64,000 nucleotides of DNA, taken from assembly GCA_021781745.1 (NCBI GenBank), contig JAJXWH010000012.1:48749-112748 (forward strand). The letters run 5' to 3'. Both the position numbers and the translations under genes were made by a program. Source of the stretch: Bacillota bacterium (GTDB lineage: Bacteria; Bacillota; Clostridia; Clostridiales; Clostridiaceae). A model generated the notes under the pieces. The model searched no databases and was not told the DNA's origin. It was given only the letters and a program-made list of their open reading frames with translations. Positions 45,829-55,106 of the stretch are shown piece by piece. Each line of letters starts with the position of its first letter. Position 1 is the stretch's first letter.

Positions 45829-46866
45829 ATGGAATATATAAATGAGATTAATATAAATGAAGCAGTAATTCATATATTAGATAGCAATGGTGAAGAGCCT
45901 ATTTTGAATGAATATAGTCTAGAATTAGATGAAGACATATATATTTTTTTATATAAGCACCTTGAAAAATGTCTAAAAGATGATGAGCTAAAGTATGGAA
46001 AGTTTAATGCAGAAAGAAATATAGTTAAGGAAATAGCACAAGATTATTTAAATAGAATTGATAAAGATTTAGTGAGTTTATCAAAGGAACTTGCTAGACA
46101 GCTATTTATAATAATGAAGAGCAATGTGAATATACCGTCAGGAGATTTAATTATAACCTCAATTACAACTGATCAAGGCCCTATGCTTGGTATACTTAAA
46201 ATGGATTATGTTAAGAATTTTACTCATGAAGTTCAATTTAGAGATGATAAGATTGGAATAGGAATAGTACCACAAGTTGCCGGACTTCCAGGCAGCGGGC
46301 AGAAAATCCAAAAAGCTGCATTTATTAAGCCAATTAGGGATGACGAAAAATATAATCTAATGATTTTAGATAAACAAAGAAGCAGCAAGGAAGATGAGTA
46401 CGGAGCCAACTATTTTATTAGTACTTTTTTAGGAGCAAGTATAGTGACTAATGAAAGGGATATGACTAGAACATTTGTAAAAGCTGCTGAGAATTGGACT
46501 AGAAAAAATATCACAGAAGATGCTGGAAAGGCAGAAGAAATTAGAACTGCTATTAAAACTAAACTTAAGGAAGAAGATACAATAAATATTGATGATTTTT
46601 CATCAGAATTATTTACAGAGCAGCCTCAAGTTAAGGAAGAGTTTTCTAATTACATAAAACAACAAGGCCTAGATACAGAAGTAGCGGTTGATAAAACATG
46701 GGTTGAGAAGAAAATGAAAAGAGTCAGACTTAATATAGATAAGCAAATTGATTTATATATTAATGAAGATACTTATCATGATTCAAGTAAATTTGAAATA
46801 CAAAGAAATGGTGATGGAACAATAAATTTAGTAGTAAAAAACGTAATAAATTATATAGAAAAGTAG
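45829..46866 (+). CDS. nucleoid-associated protein (NdpA/YejK, 37-kDa family)
   Basis: A 345-residue protein of the nucleoid-associated NdpA family: INEININEAVIHILDSNGEEPILNEYSLELDEDIYIFL at the start, a central segment with LGILKMDY and IQKAAFIKP, and a basic C-terminal part. Homologues copurify with the nucleoid; their function in Firmicutes is poorly known. It stands alone, divergent from the EIIA gene. Confidence 0.8.
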   Translation: MEYINEININEAVIHILDSNGEEPILNEYSLELDEDIYIFLYKHLEKCLKDDELKYGKFNAERNIVKEIAQDYLNRIDKDLVSLSKELARQLFIIMKSNVNIPSGDLIITSITTDQGPMLGILKMDYVKNFTHEVQFRDDKIGIGIVPQVAGLPGSGQKIQKAAFIKPIRDDEKYNLMILDKQRSSKEDEYGANYFISTFLGASIVTNERDMTRTFVKAAENWTRKNITEDAGKAEEIRTAIKTKLKEEDTINIDDFSSELFTEQPQVKEEFSNYIKQQGLDTEVAVDKTWVEKKMKRVRLNIDKQIDLYINEDTYHDSSKFEIQRNGDGTINLVVKNVINYIEK

Positions 46867-46871
46867 ACAGT

Positions 46872-46914
46872 CCGAATCTGTGATTCGGCTCTGGTCACTT
46901 TCCTTAAGGAAAGT
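46872..46914. repeat. two adjacent hairpins after the nucleoid-protein gene; remainder of the gap
   Basis: CCGAATC/GATTCGG (46872-46888, 3-nt loop) is followed by the palindrome ACTTTCCTTAAGGAAAGT (46897-46914). They lie 6 bp past the stop codon and may terminate transcription or belong to a dispersed repeat; the GAGAACC on the minus strand at its right edge recurs at 62826. The gap up to 47162 is otherwise AT-rich and empty. Confidence 0.5.
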
Positions 46915-47162
46915 AGGTTCTCTAAATCAATTAATACAAATGGCTATATAAGAAGTATGGAATACTTATTTTTTGTATATTCATTTTCATTGAGTTTAAT
47001 AAAAATTAGTTTGAAATTTATATAAATAGTAATACCAGTAAAGGTGATAAAATTATAATCTTTAAAGAATAAAAAAATATGCCAATCAATATAAATTAAA
47101 TAAATAATTATTTATAGAAGAGGGTTTTTTGTTTAATTTTTATATTTGATAGGGGGCATATT

Positions 47163-48362
47163 ATGGATATAGATAAAATGTTTTATAAATCACTACTAAA
47201 GAATCTCTTTTCAGATCCATTTGAGTTAGTATTTTGGGATGGAACTTCAGAAAAATATATACAAAACCAAACTGCGAACTATACAAATGATGAACCAATA
47301 TTTAAAATAATTTTTAATGAACCACTTCCAAAGAATAATATAATTAAAAATCCTTCACTTGTTTTTGGCGAAGCTTATATGACTAAAAAAATAGAAATAG
47401 ATGGAAGTGTACAAAGGGTCATTGAATCTTTATATAACAACAAAGAAAGTTTTTTAAGTAATAGTGACAAATATTCTAAATTCCTTAAGAAGATTTCAAA
47501 TAATATTAAGAACAGTAAAGATAATATTGAATTCCACTATGATATTGGAAATGATTTTTATAAATTATGGTTAGATGATACAATGACTTATTCCTGTGCT
47601 TACTTTAAGTCTCCAAATGATTCATTAACACAAGCACAAAAAAATAAAGTAGAATATATACTTAAAAAGCTGAATTTAAAAGAAGGTGAAACTTTATTAG
47701 ATATAGGTTGTGGATGGGGCGAATTAATTATCGCAGCAGCAAAAGAACATAAAGTAAGAGCAATGGGAATAACCTTAAGTTCTGAACAGTTAACTAAGGT
47801 AAAGGAAAGAATAAAAGCTGAAAAATTAGAAGATTTGGTTGAGGTTGAACTTATTGATTACAGGGAAATAAGAAATAAGAAATTTGATAAAGTAGTTAGT
47901 GTTGGCATGTTGGAGCATGTAGGAAAAGACCATATTTCAGAGTATTTTTCTACTGTTGATAGCCTGTTAAGCGAAAAAGGATTATCTTTACTTCATTGTA
48001 TAACATCTGTTGAAGTTGGAGGAAATAACACTTGGATTGATAAATATATTTTCCCGGGTGGATATATCCCAACAATTACTGAATTGATTAGCTGTATGTC
48101 AGAGAAAAAATTTGCTGTAATTGATGTAGAAAACCTTAGAATGCATTATGGACGAACATTAGAGCATTGGGCAAGAAATTTTGAAAATGCCTTGCCAGAG
48201 ATAAGGAAGACAAAAGATGAAACTTTTATAAGAATGTGGAGATTATATTTGAATTCTTGTGCAGCATCTTTCAATTGTGGAAATGTTAATATTCATCAAT
48301 TCATATTTAGCAAAGGTGTAAATAATGGATTACACTGGACCAGAGAGTATATGTATAGGTAA
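47163..48362 (+). CDS. cfa: cyclopropane-fatty-acyl-phospholipid synthase
   Basis: A 399-residue SAM-dependent methyltransferase. N-terminal domain about 1-110, then IEFHYDIGNDFYKLWLDDTMTYSCAYF, the SAM-binding motif LLDIGCGWGEL near 180, VSVGMLEHVG and, near the C-terminus, MHYGRTLEHWARNF. It adds a methylene bridge across double bonds of membrane phospholipid acyl chains, common in clostridia facing acid or solvent. GGGGG precedes the ATG. It appears monocistronic. Confidence 0.95.
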   Translation: MDIDKMFYKSLLKNLFSDPFELVFWDGTSEKYIQNQTANYTNDEPIFKIIFNEPLPKNNIIKNPSLVFGEAYMTKKIEIDGSVQRVIESLYNNKESFLSNSDKYSKFLKKISNNIKNSKDNIEFHYDIGNDFYKLWLDDTMTYSCAYFKSPNDSLTQAQKNKVEYILKKLNLKEGETLLDIGCGWGELIIAAAKEHKVRAMGITLSSEQLTKVKERIKAEKLEDLVEVELIDYREIRNKKFDKVVSVGMLEHVGKDHISEYFSTVDSLLSEKGLSLLHCITSVEVGGNNTWIDKYIFPGGYIPTITELISCMSEKKFAVIDVENLRMHYGRTLEHWARNFENALPEIRKTKDETFIRMWRLYLNSCAASFNCGNVNIHQFIFSKGVNNGLHWTREYMYR

Positions 48363-48613
48363 CAATATTTAATAATTTAAAGTCATTCTTTGTAGCGTAT
48401 CGTTTTATAACGAAATTATTACAATGAGTGGCTTATTTAGTTTTTAATAAACGTCCGTTGAGAGTTGAATGCTATGTTTTTTGTATTTTGCAAGGCAAGG
48501 GGGAATGGATTTAAAATTTCGAGGAATAATATTCTAGAAGTTATCTAAAGCATCTTTGAAAAAGTAATAATAAATATTTCATTTTAGATGTATAACAAAC
48601 GGAGGAGAATATT

Positions 48614-50085
48614 ATGAAGAAAAAAAACAAAGGATTGTCTGCTTGGCAGCTTGCAATGATGGCGCTAGGAAGTATAATAGGGGGATCATTTTTTTAGGTT
48701 CGGGCGTAGCTATTAATGCCGCTGGACCTGGTATCTTAATATCATATATATTAGGAGGAGTTTTGGTATATTTCATACTTTATGCTTTATCAGAAATGAC
48801 AGTAGCAAATCCAAGTTCAGGATCTTTTATGACATTTGCCTCACAATCATTTGGTTCAGGAACTGGATTTGTTGTGGGATGGGTCTACTGGGTTGGAATG
48901 ATTCTATCAATGTCTAGTGAAGCTACAGCAGTCTCAATCTTATTGCATGAATGGTTTCCTAATGTATCAATAGCCATAGGTGGAAGCGTAATTATAACTG
49001 GCGTAACCCTACTTAATCTTTTAGGAGCTGATAAATTAAGTAATCTTGCAAGCGGACTTTCTGTAATAAAATTGCTGGCTATACTTTCATTTATAATTAT
49101 ATCATTCTTATTAGTTATAGGAATAATTCCTGGCAGGGCAGCGATTGGTGCTGGGGAGTTAGCAAGGGAACCTTTTATACCTACTGGAATAGGTGGCATT
49201 GCAGGAAGCATGTTATTAGTGGTATTTGCCTATGCTGGTTTTGAGATAATTGGATTAGCTGCTTCAGAGGCGAATAATCCTACAGAAACAATTCCTAAAG
49301 CAATTACGTATACAGTTATAAGCCTTGTTGGTTTCTATATACTTTCTGTTGTAGCTATTCTTCCACTAATTCCTACAGCTGAACTTAGCGAACAGGTAAG
49401 TCCAATGGTAGCCTCTCTTAACAGATGGGGAATTACATGGGCAGGAAGTATTATAAATTTAGTACTTATTACAGCTATACTTTCAGCATCTCTTGCATCT
49501 ATGTTTGGAATAGCAAGAATGTTAAGATCTCTTGTAGATGATGGTTATGCTCCTAAGTGGCTAAAGGATAAAAAGGATGTTCCCCGCAAAGCAATAGTCT
49601 TCTCAGGAATTTCTATGCTCTTGGGATTAGGCTTTGGGCTATTATTTCCTAGAATTTATTTATTTTTAGTAACTGCCAGTGGATTTTCATTACTTTTTAC
49701 ATATGCAGTAATTATGGCTACTCATATACGTTTTCGCAAAAGAAATGGATGCCCTCCAGGCGGAAAATGTCAAATGCCCGGATTTCCATATACATCTTGG
49801 ATTGGCTTAATAGGTATGATTATTGTTATTTTTAGTATGCCTCTTATTCCGGATCAAGCGCCAGGGCTTATAGTAGGACTAATAATGATTGCAGTATTTG
49901 CACTGATCTACGTAGGAATGAAAGTTTTTAACAGTGTAGAAAAAAACAGTCGTATAATAGTAAATAACAAACCATACAAATATAAGCTATTAACTGAATT
50001 TTCAAATGAATTAACTGATGAAAATCCGAAACAGGGTAATAATCAAGCCTGTAATAAAGAATGTGATGAATGCAATAAAAAATAA
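48614..50085 (+). pseudogene. APC-family amino acid permease, frameshifted in a T run near the start
   Basis: Starting at ATG 48614 (GGAGGAG upstream) the protein reads KKKNKGLSAWQLAMMALGSIIGGSFF and stops at once after the run TTTTTTT (48689-48695). Adding one T restores LGSGVAINAAGPG and a frame open to 50085, a typical permease of about 490 residues with 12 membrane segments and a Cys-rich tail (ACNKECDEC). The consensus GSIIGGSFFLGSG is interrupted exactly at the run, so this is a one-base deletion, a sequencing error, or a slippage-based switch. The permease probably imports an amino acid. The product cannot be made without a shift or an internal start. Confidence 0.8.
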
Positions 50086-50142
50086 TAAAACGATATATTA
50101 CAGTATAGAATATTTAAGATCCCATATACATGTTAGTGGAGC

Positions 50143-50278
50143 AGGCATTTGAAAATGAGCTGCTAAAAGCACTTAAAGGAAGATTGTTACAATTTAGCTT
50201 GTCAAACTGAAGTTGGAGCAAGCTAAATTGGATGCAACCTTCCTTTTAATGCTTTCAGCGATATTTTCATAGTCCTAA
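50143..50278. repeat. palindromic element, copy C (inner module alone)
   Basis: This 130-bp element lies between convergent genes and matches the inner part of copy A (18061-18193). Conserved blocks include AAAATGAGCTG, CAATTTAGCTTGTC, GCTAAATTGG and AGCGATATTTT. Its halves pair (CAATTTAGCTTG with CAAGCTAAATTG-like sequence) around about 18 nt. Confidence 0.75.
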
Positions 50279-50309
50279 GAAACAAACATGTATCTCATTT
50301 ATTGAAGAT

Positions 50310-51385
50310 TCAAGGTAATAATTCATTAAGAATATTATCAATGTTTGCGTTATTTAAAGAATTTACACATTGGTCTGGAATTATAATATACTTACTATCA
50401 TTAGATTTATTATTTAAATATGCATAAATTATTTGAGATTCATCTATTTCTTCATTTCCTATATCTATCGAATAATTAATTCTACTATCAAAGCAAAGAG
50501 TAACTTTATTTTTTAGAATAGCTTTCACTTCGCTTATATTTAAGTTATTTAAAGAATACTTTTCTTTAAAAAGTATTTTATAACCTTTAATAAGAAAAAC
50601 TTTGAAAGCATCCTTATTTAGGTATTCTATCAAAATAATATTTTTATTTTCCTTTGTAAATTTAACAACATTGTTCTTATCAAGTAAATAATTTACAGCT
50701 TTTAAGTAATCTCTGTATTTAGCAGCATTTTCAAAATCAAAATTCTGTGATGAAATAACCATTTTATATTCTATTTCATCTAAAATACTTTTATCTGTTC
50801 CGTTTAGGAGTTTAATTATTCTATCAAATATTGAAAGGTACTGCTCTCTTCCAGAAATATCAAAACACATACCAATACATAGGCCTAAAGAATAATTTAG
50901 ACACGATGAAGTTTTTTGGAAGTTGCTATTACATAGTATTTTGCAGCATTCTTTTATTCCGTCTAAAGCTCTTTGTACTATATTTTTTTGTGTGTAGGGT
51001 CCAAAATATAGATTTGTATCATTTTTGTCAGGTGCATTAGATATTTCAATATTGGGGTAGTTTTCATTAAGGTTTACTTTTATATAAGTGTATGATTTTG
51101 ACTCTTCATTAATTTATTATATATAGGTTTTATTTCTTTAATTAATTTACATTCTAATAAGAAAGCTTCAAATTCTGTATCAGTAGTTAAATATTCAAAG
51201 TCTTTAAGATTTTTTACTAGTTTTACGACTTTAGGGGGATGGGATTTTGAGTTTTGAAAATACGATCCGATTCTACTCTTAAGATTTTTTGATTTACCCA
51301 CATAAATTACACTATTTAGAGAATCTTTCATAAGATATACTCCAGGACAAGAAGGTAAATTCTTAACTTTTTCTTTTAGTTCCAC
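50310..51385 (-). pseudogene. UvrC-like GIY-YIG protein lacking nuclease/HhH C-terminus, frameshifted
   Basis: From 51385 the frame encodes a GIY-YIG domain (CPGVYLMKDSLNSVIYVGKSKNLKSRI) ending NKLMKSQNHTLI at 51080. The following sequence continues in another frame as SKSYTYIKVNLNENYPNIEI, LYFGPYTQK and a UVR-type motif (FDFENAAKYRDYLKAV), to a stop at 50310. One base is missing near 51105. The intact protein would be about 358 residues: the UvrC N-terminal nuclease and UvrB-binding parts without the C-terminal RNase H-like nuclease and HhH domains. Short UvrC-like proteins exist in clostridia, so the C-terminal loss may be ancestral. As read it is broken. Confidence 0.75.
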
Positions 51386-51656
51386 ATAATCTCCTCCAAA
51401 GAATATTAGCAGTTAATTTTATCGTGCTATTTTATCTTATCATGTTACTAGTTAAAACTTCAAATAACTTAAAATTCCAATAAAGGTAACGGATGAGCTA
51501 GTTTTGATCAATAAAGTATATTTATAGCAAAGTCCATTAGCACATATGACAAGTATTATTATAATATTGCCAAGTAAACTTGATAAATGTTATGGAATAA
51601 AATAGAATATAAATATGATATTGGTATAAAAAGTCTAGAGTAGTGAATAGGGATGA

Positions 51657-51728
51657 AATACTAAAATTCTTTTTAGTATTGGCTCTATAAGCGCTTTGAT
51701 CACATTTATTATTTCAACTTACAGATAG
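51657..51728 (+). pseudogene. C-terminal remnant of a small membrane protein upstream of the XRE gene; notes on 51386-51741
   Basis: In frame up to the stop at 51726-51728 the sequence reads NTKILFSIGSISALITFIISTYR, a hydrophobic segment like the end of the small membrane proteins often encoded just before this XRE type. A stop at 51654 and no start upstream show decay. The rest of the 51386-51741 gap is AT-rich with no other gene. Confidence 0.4.
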
Positions 51729-51741
51729 GAAGCGTGTACTT

Positions 51742-51927
51742 ATGAGTGAAAAATTAATATTGCAAAATAGGTTAAAGGTAGCTAGAGCTGAAAAAAATTT
51801 ATCTCAAGGAGAGTTAGCAGAAACGGTAAATGTGTCCAGACAGACAATAAGCTCCATAGAAACTAAGTTAGCATTATTGCTTTGCATAGCATTAGATAAA
51901 AAATTTGAAGAATTATTTTATTTTTAA
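51742..51927 (+). CDS. small XRE-family regulator, apparent in-frame deletion
   Basis: A 61-residue helix-turn-helix protein: QNRLKVARAEKNLSQGELAETVNVSRQTISSIET followed directly by KLALLLCIALDKKFEELFYF. Relatives of this group normally have about eight further residues (roughly GQYNPTAK) between ET and LALLL, covering the turn to helix 4, so an in-frame deletion is likely and DNA binding may be impaired. AGGAAG lies before the ATG. Confidence 0.75.
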   Translation: MSEKLILQNRLKVARAEKNLSQGELAETVNVSRQTISSIETKLALLLCIALDKKFEELFYF

Positions 51928-51977
51928 TTGTGCGTCTAATAAGATATCATTAATGTATAGGAGTGAGAGTTATTAAA

Positions 51978-52571
51978 ATGAATATGAATAATAAATCAAC
52001 AAGTTTTAGTCAATTAGCAATCAATAATTCAAAAAAAGAAAAAAAATATAAGGAAATCAATAATAAGAATAGTAATTTCTTTAAAGAGTGGATAATACCA
52101 ATAGTTTCGGCATTAGCGCTAGCATTATTAATAAATAAATTTATATATTTTAACGTATATATACCATCTGGTTCAATGATTCCAACTTTAAATATAAATG
52201 ATAAATTGGTAGTTACAAGAGTATATAATAAGGAAAATCTTAAAGAAGGCGATATTGTAGTATTCTATTCAGAAGAATATAATGAAAGATTAGTAAAGAG
52301 ATTAATAGGTCTTCCTGGAGATAAAATAGAGATAGAAAATGGAGTTGTTTTTCGAAATGGGCAAAAGATTAATGAAGATTATGTAAAAAATAAAGATGAC
52401 TTTACTGGTACATATGAGGTGCCTCAGGGAAAATACTTTTTTCTAGGAGATAATAGACCAGATTCTGCTGATTCAAGACGCTGGAAAAACCCATATATAG
52501 ATGGTTCAGATATTGAAGGGAAAATACAATTTAGATTTTCTCCAATAAAGGATTTTGGAACTGTCAAATAA
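51978..52571 (+). CDS. lepB: signal peptidase I
   Basis: A 197-residue type I signal peptidase: cytoplasmic N-terminus of about 40 residues, one membrane segment (WIIPIVSALALALLINKFI), then the catalytic Ser66 in IPSGSM and Lys107 in RLVKRLIGLPGD, and the box GDNRPDSADSRRW. It cuts signal peptides from exported proteins at the outer membrane face, such as the mannanase here. The start is uncertain: GTG 51963 overlaps the ribosome site AGGAG; ATG 51978 or 51984 are possible. Confidence 0.93.
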   Translation: MNMNNKSTSFSQLAINNSKKEKKYKEINNKNSNFFKEWIIPIVSALALALLINKFIYFNVYIPSGSMIPTLNINDKLVVTRVYNKENLKEGDIVVFYSEEYNERLVKRLIGLPGDKIEIENGVVFRNGQKINEDYVKNKDDFTGTYEVPQGKYFFLGDNRPDSADSRRWKNPYIDGSDIEGKIQFRFSPIKDFGTVK

Positions 52572-52580
52572 AATTTTTTA

Positions 52581-52610
52581 AAAACCCGAATAAAACATTA
52601 TTCGGGTTTT
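52581..52610. terminator. bidirectional terminator between lepB and argF
   Basis: AAAACCCGAATAA (52581-52593) pairs perfectly with TTATTCGGGTTTT (52598-52610), with A and T runs on both sides, between convergent genes. Confidence 0.88.
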
Positions 52611-52631
52611 GATAATTATACATATAAGTTT

Positions 52632-53552
52632 CTATTTCATAAGCTTAACTAATACAGCTTTTTGTGCATGTAATCTATTTTCAGATTCATCGAAAATTGA
52701 ATCTGCATGTTCCTCTAAAACTTCAGCTGAGATCTCTTCACCTCTATGAGCTGGAAGGCAGTGAAGTACCATTGCATTTTTATCAGCAGCTGCCATTAAT
52801 TCTTTATTAACTTGGAAGCCTTCAAAAGCTTTAATTCTTTCATCAGCTTCATCTTCACGTCCCATGCTAGCCCAAACATCAGTGATTACTACATCAGCAT
52901 CTTTTGCGGCTTCAAATGGAGAAGTAGTTACTGTAAATTGAACTCCTTCTTTTTGGGCAATTTCACTTGCTCTGTTTAAATATTTTTCAGAGGCTGTATA
53001 TTTTTCTGGAGATGCTATTGCAAAGTTCATTCCAACTTTCAAGCAGCCAATCATTAATGAATTAGCCATATTATGACCATCGCCAATAAAAGCAACTTTT
53101 AATCCTTCAAGTATATTTTTATTTTCTCTTATCGTCATTAAATCAGCTAATACTTGGCATGGATGTTCATCATCTGTTAAACCATTTATAACCGGAATTG
53201 ATGCATATTTAGCTAGTTTTTCAGCTTCTTCTTGAGAGAAAGTTCTTATCATAATTCCTTGTATAAATCTAGAAAGGACTCTTGCAGTATCTTCAATTGG
53301 TTCACCACGACCAATTTGTAAATCCCTATCAGTTAAAAATAATGAATTTCCACCTAATTGATACATACCAGTTTCAAAAGATACTCTAGTTCTAGTAGAT
53401 GATTTTTCAAATATCATTCCTAAGCTCTTACCTTTTAAATGAGGATGTTCTATGCCGTGCTTTTGCTCATATTTCAATTGATCTGCTAAATTTAAAATAT
53501 CTAAAATTTCTTCTTTAGAAAGATCATCCATTTTCAATAAATCTTTTTTCAT
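52632..53552 (-). CDS. argF: ornithine carbamoyltransferase
   Basis: A 306-residue enzyme with the carbamoyl-phosphate motif SSTRTR, the HPCQ motif region DDEHPCQVLADL, ornithine-side DVWASMG and HCLPAHRG. It makes citrulline from ornithine and carbamoyl phosphate. The frame extends to 53615, but GGAGG at 53560-53564 is 7 nt from the ATG at 53552, giving the usual length. It is the last gene of the argC-J-B-D-F run; about 115 bp separates it from argD. Confidence 0.96.
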   Translation of the reverse strand: MKKDLLKMDDLSKEEILDILNLADQLKYEQKHGIEHPHLKGKSLGMIFEKSSTRTRVSFETGMYQLGGNSLFLTDRDLQIGRGEPIEDTARVLSRFIQGIMIRTFSQEEAEKLAKYASIPVINGLTDDEHPCQVLADLMTIRENKNILEGLKVAFIGDGHNMANSLMIGCLKVGMNFAIASPEKYTASEKYLNRASEIAQKEGVQFTVTTSPFEAAKDADVVITDVWASMGREDEADERIKAFEGFQVNKELMAAADKNAMVLHCLPAHRGEEISAEVLEEHADSIFDESENRLHAQKAVLVKLMK

Positions 53553-53668
53553 ATATATGCCTCCAAACAATAAAAATAAACAATGGCAAATAAGGAGATG
53601 ATTAAAAAGAAACATTTGACAGTACCTAAATATTCACTCAATAAGTGCTCATTGTTCATAAATAAAAT

Positions 53669-54853
53669 CTATTCCTCAATATTAGATAAAATATCAAGGA
53701 TAATATCTATACCAACTTTCAATTCTTTCTTAGTTATTACAAGTGGTGGGAGAAGCCTTACAACATCTTTACCAGCTGTTAATACTAATAATCCTTTCTT
53801 GATAGCTTCTTTTTGAACCAATGCTGGACTGCATTTTACTTTTATTCCAATCATTAATCCAATTCCACGTACATCTACGACTTGAGGGTTTTTTGCTTCA
53901 TCAATAAGTTCTTTTACATAAGCACCTCTTTTGGCTATCTTTTCAAAATATTTTTCAGTACAAATTTCTTCAAGAACAACTAAAGCACCAGAACATGAAA
54001 CAGGATTTGCTCCAAAAGTTGAACCATGATCACCAGGCTGAAATACATCTGCAACTTTTGATGAACAAAGTATTCCACCTATTGGAAGTCCAGCACCAAG
54101 TCCCTTGGCTACAGAAACTATATCAGCTTCTACATCAAAATTATTATATCCAAACATTTTTCCTGTTCGACCTATACCACATTGAACTTCATCAAAGATT
54201 ACGAGTACATCTTTTTCATTGCATATTTTAACTACTTCTTGAACAAATTCTTTATTTAGCGGGATAACTCCGCCTTCACCTTGGATTGCTTCAAGCATAA
54301 TAGCACAAACATCATCTGTAAGTTTTGCCTTAAAATCTTCTAAATCATTTGCTTTAACATAATCAAAACCTTCAGTAAAAGGGAAGAAGTATTTATGAAA
54401 TTTTTCTTGCCCAGTTGCTTTTAAAGTAGTAATAGTTCTTCCGTGAAAAGAATCTATTAATGTAAGAATTTTATTTCTATCAGCACCATATTTATCATAA
54501 CTATATTTTCTTGCTAGTTTAATTGAACCCTCATTAGCTTCAGCACCTGAGTTAGCAAAGAATACCTTACTCAGGTTTGCTTTTTCAGTTAATTCCTTAG
54601 CTAATTTTAAGCTTGGTTCAGTATGAAATATGTTAGAGGTATGAGCAATTGTTTTTAATTGCTTACTAGTAGCTTTGACCCATTTTTCATGTCCATATCC
54701 TAGACTGCTAACACCAATACCACTTGTAAAGTCTAAATACTTATTTTCATCTTGGTCATAAAGATAAACACCTTCTCCATGAGTAAGTATAAGATCTAAG
54801 CGACCATAACTGTTTACAACGTGTTCTTTTGCTTCATTAAAATCATATGACAT
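53669..54853 (-). CDS. argD: acetylornithine aminotransferase
   Basis: A 394-residue class III PLP aminotransferase. YLDFTSGIGVSSLGYGH at the start, FFANSGAEANEGSIKLAR, IFDEVQCGIGRTG with the cofactor Asp, and the PLP lysine in VSVAKGLGAGLPIGG. It transfers an amino group from glutamate to N-acetylglutamate semialdehyde. GGGGTGG precedes the ATG. It lies between argB and argF in the arginine run. Confidence 0.95.
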   Translation of the reverse strand: MSYDFNEAKEHVVNSYGRLDLILTHGEGVYLYDQDENKYLDFTSGIGVSSLGYGHEKWVKATSKQLKTIAHTSNIFHTEPSLKLAKELTEKANLSKVFFANSGAEANEGSIKLARKYSYDKYGADRNKILTLIDSFHGRTITTLKATGQEKFHKYFFPFTEGFDYVKANDLEDFKAKLTDDVCAIMLEAIQGEGGVIPLNKEFVQEVVKICNEKDVLVIFDEVQCGIGRTGKMFGYNNFDVEADIVSVAKGLGAGLPIGGILCSSKVADVFQPGDHGSTFGANPVSCSGALVVLEEICTEKYFEKIAKRGAYVKELIDEAKNPQVVDVRGIGLMIGIKVKCSPALVQKEAIKKGLLVLTAGKDVVRLLPPLVITKKELKVGIDIILDILSNIEE

Positions 54854-54867
54854 AAAACCACCCCTTT

Positions 54868-55104
54868 ATTCAGTTTACAGTTAACAATTAACAGTTAACA
54901 GTTTTGGAAGAAATTCTTATCAGAATTTCAAAGAAATACATTAGTTATTATTTTACTTCAACTTAAATAAATATTTAAGTTATAATTGTTTTTAATCATT
55001 AATCAAATTTATTCAGTTAACATATAAAAGTTAAATGTTGAAAAAGAAATTCTTTTAGAATTTCATCATCAACTGTAAATTGTTACTTGTAAACTGTTAA
55101 CTGG
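54868..55104. repeat. arg intergenic palindromic repeat 1 (argB-argD)
   Basis: The left end (from 54871) has overlapping ACAGTTAAC/ACAATTAAC units and AGAAATTCTTATCAGAATTTC; the right end (to 55104) has AGAAATTCTTTTAGAATTTC and AACTGTAAATTG/AAACTGTTAAC units in inverted order. The two ends can pair over a long distance. The same units occur in the argJ-argB and argC-argJ gaps. No gene is present in the 253-bp gap. Confidence 0.65.
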
Positions 55105-55106
55105 AT

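Noticed and set aside
53583..53816. 77-codon plus-strand frame across argF/argD
   Set aside because: Antisense to the argD 3' end and the gap, with no family features.
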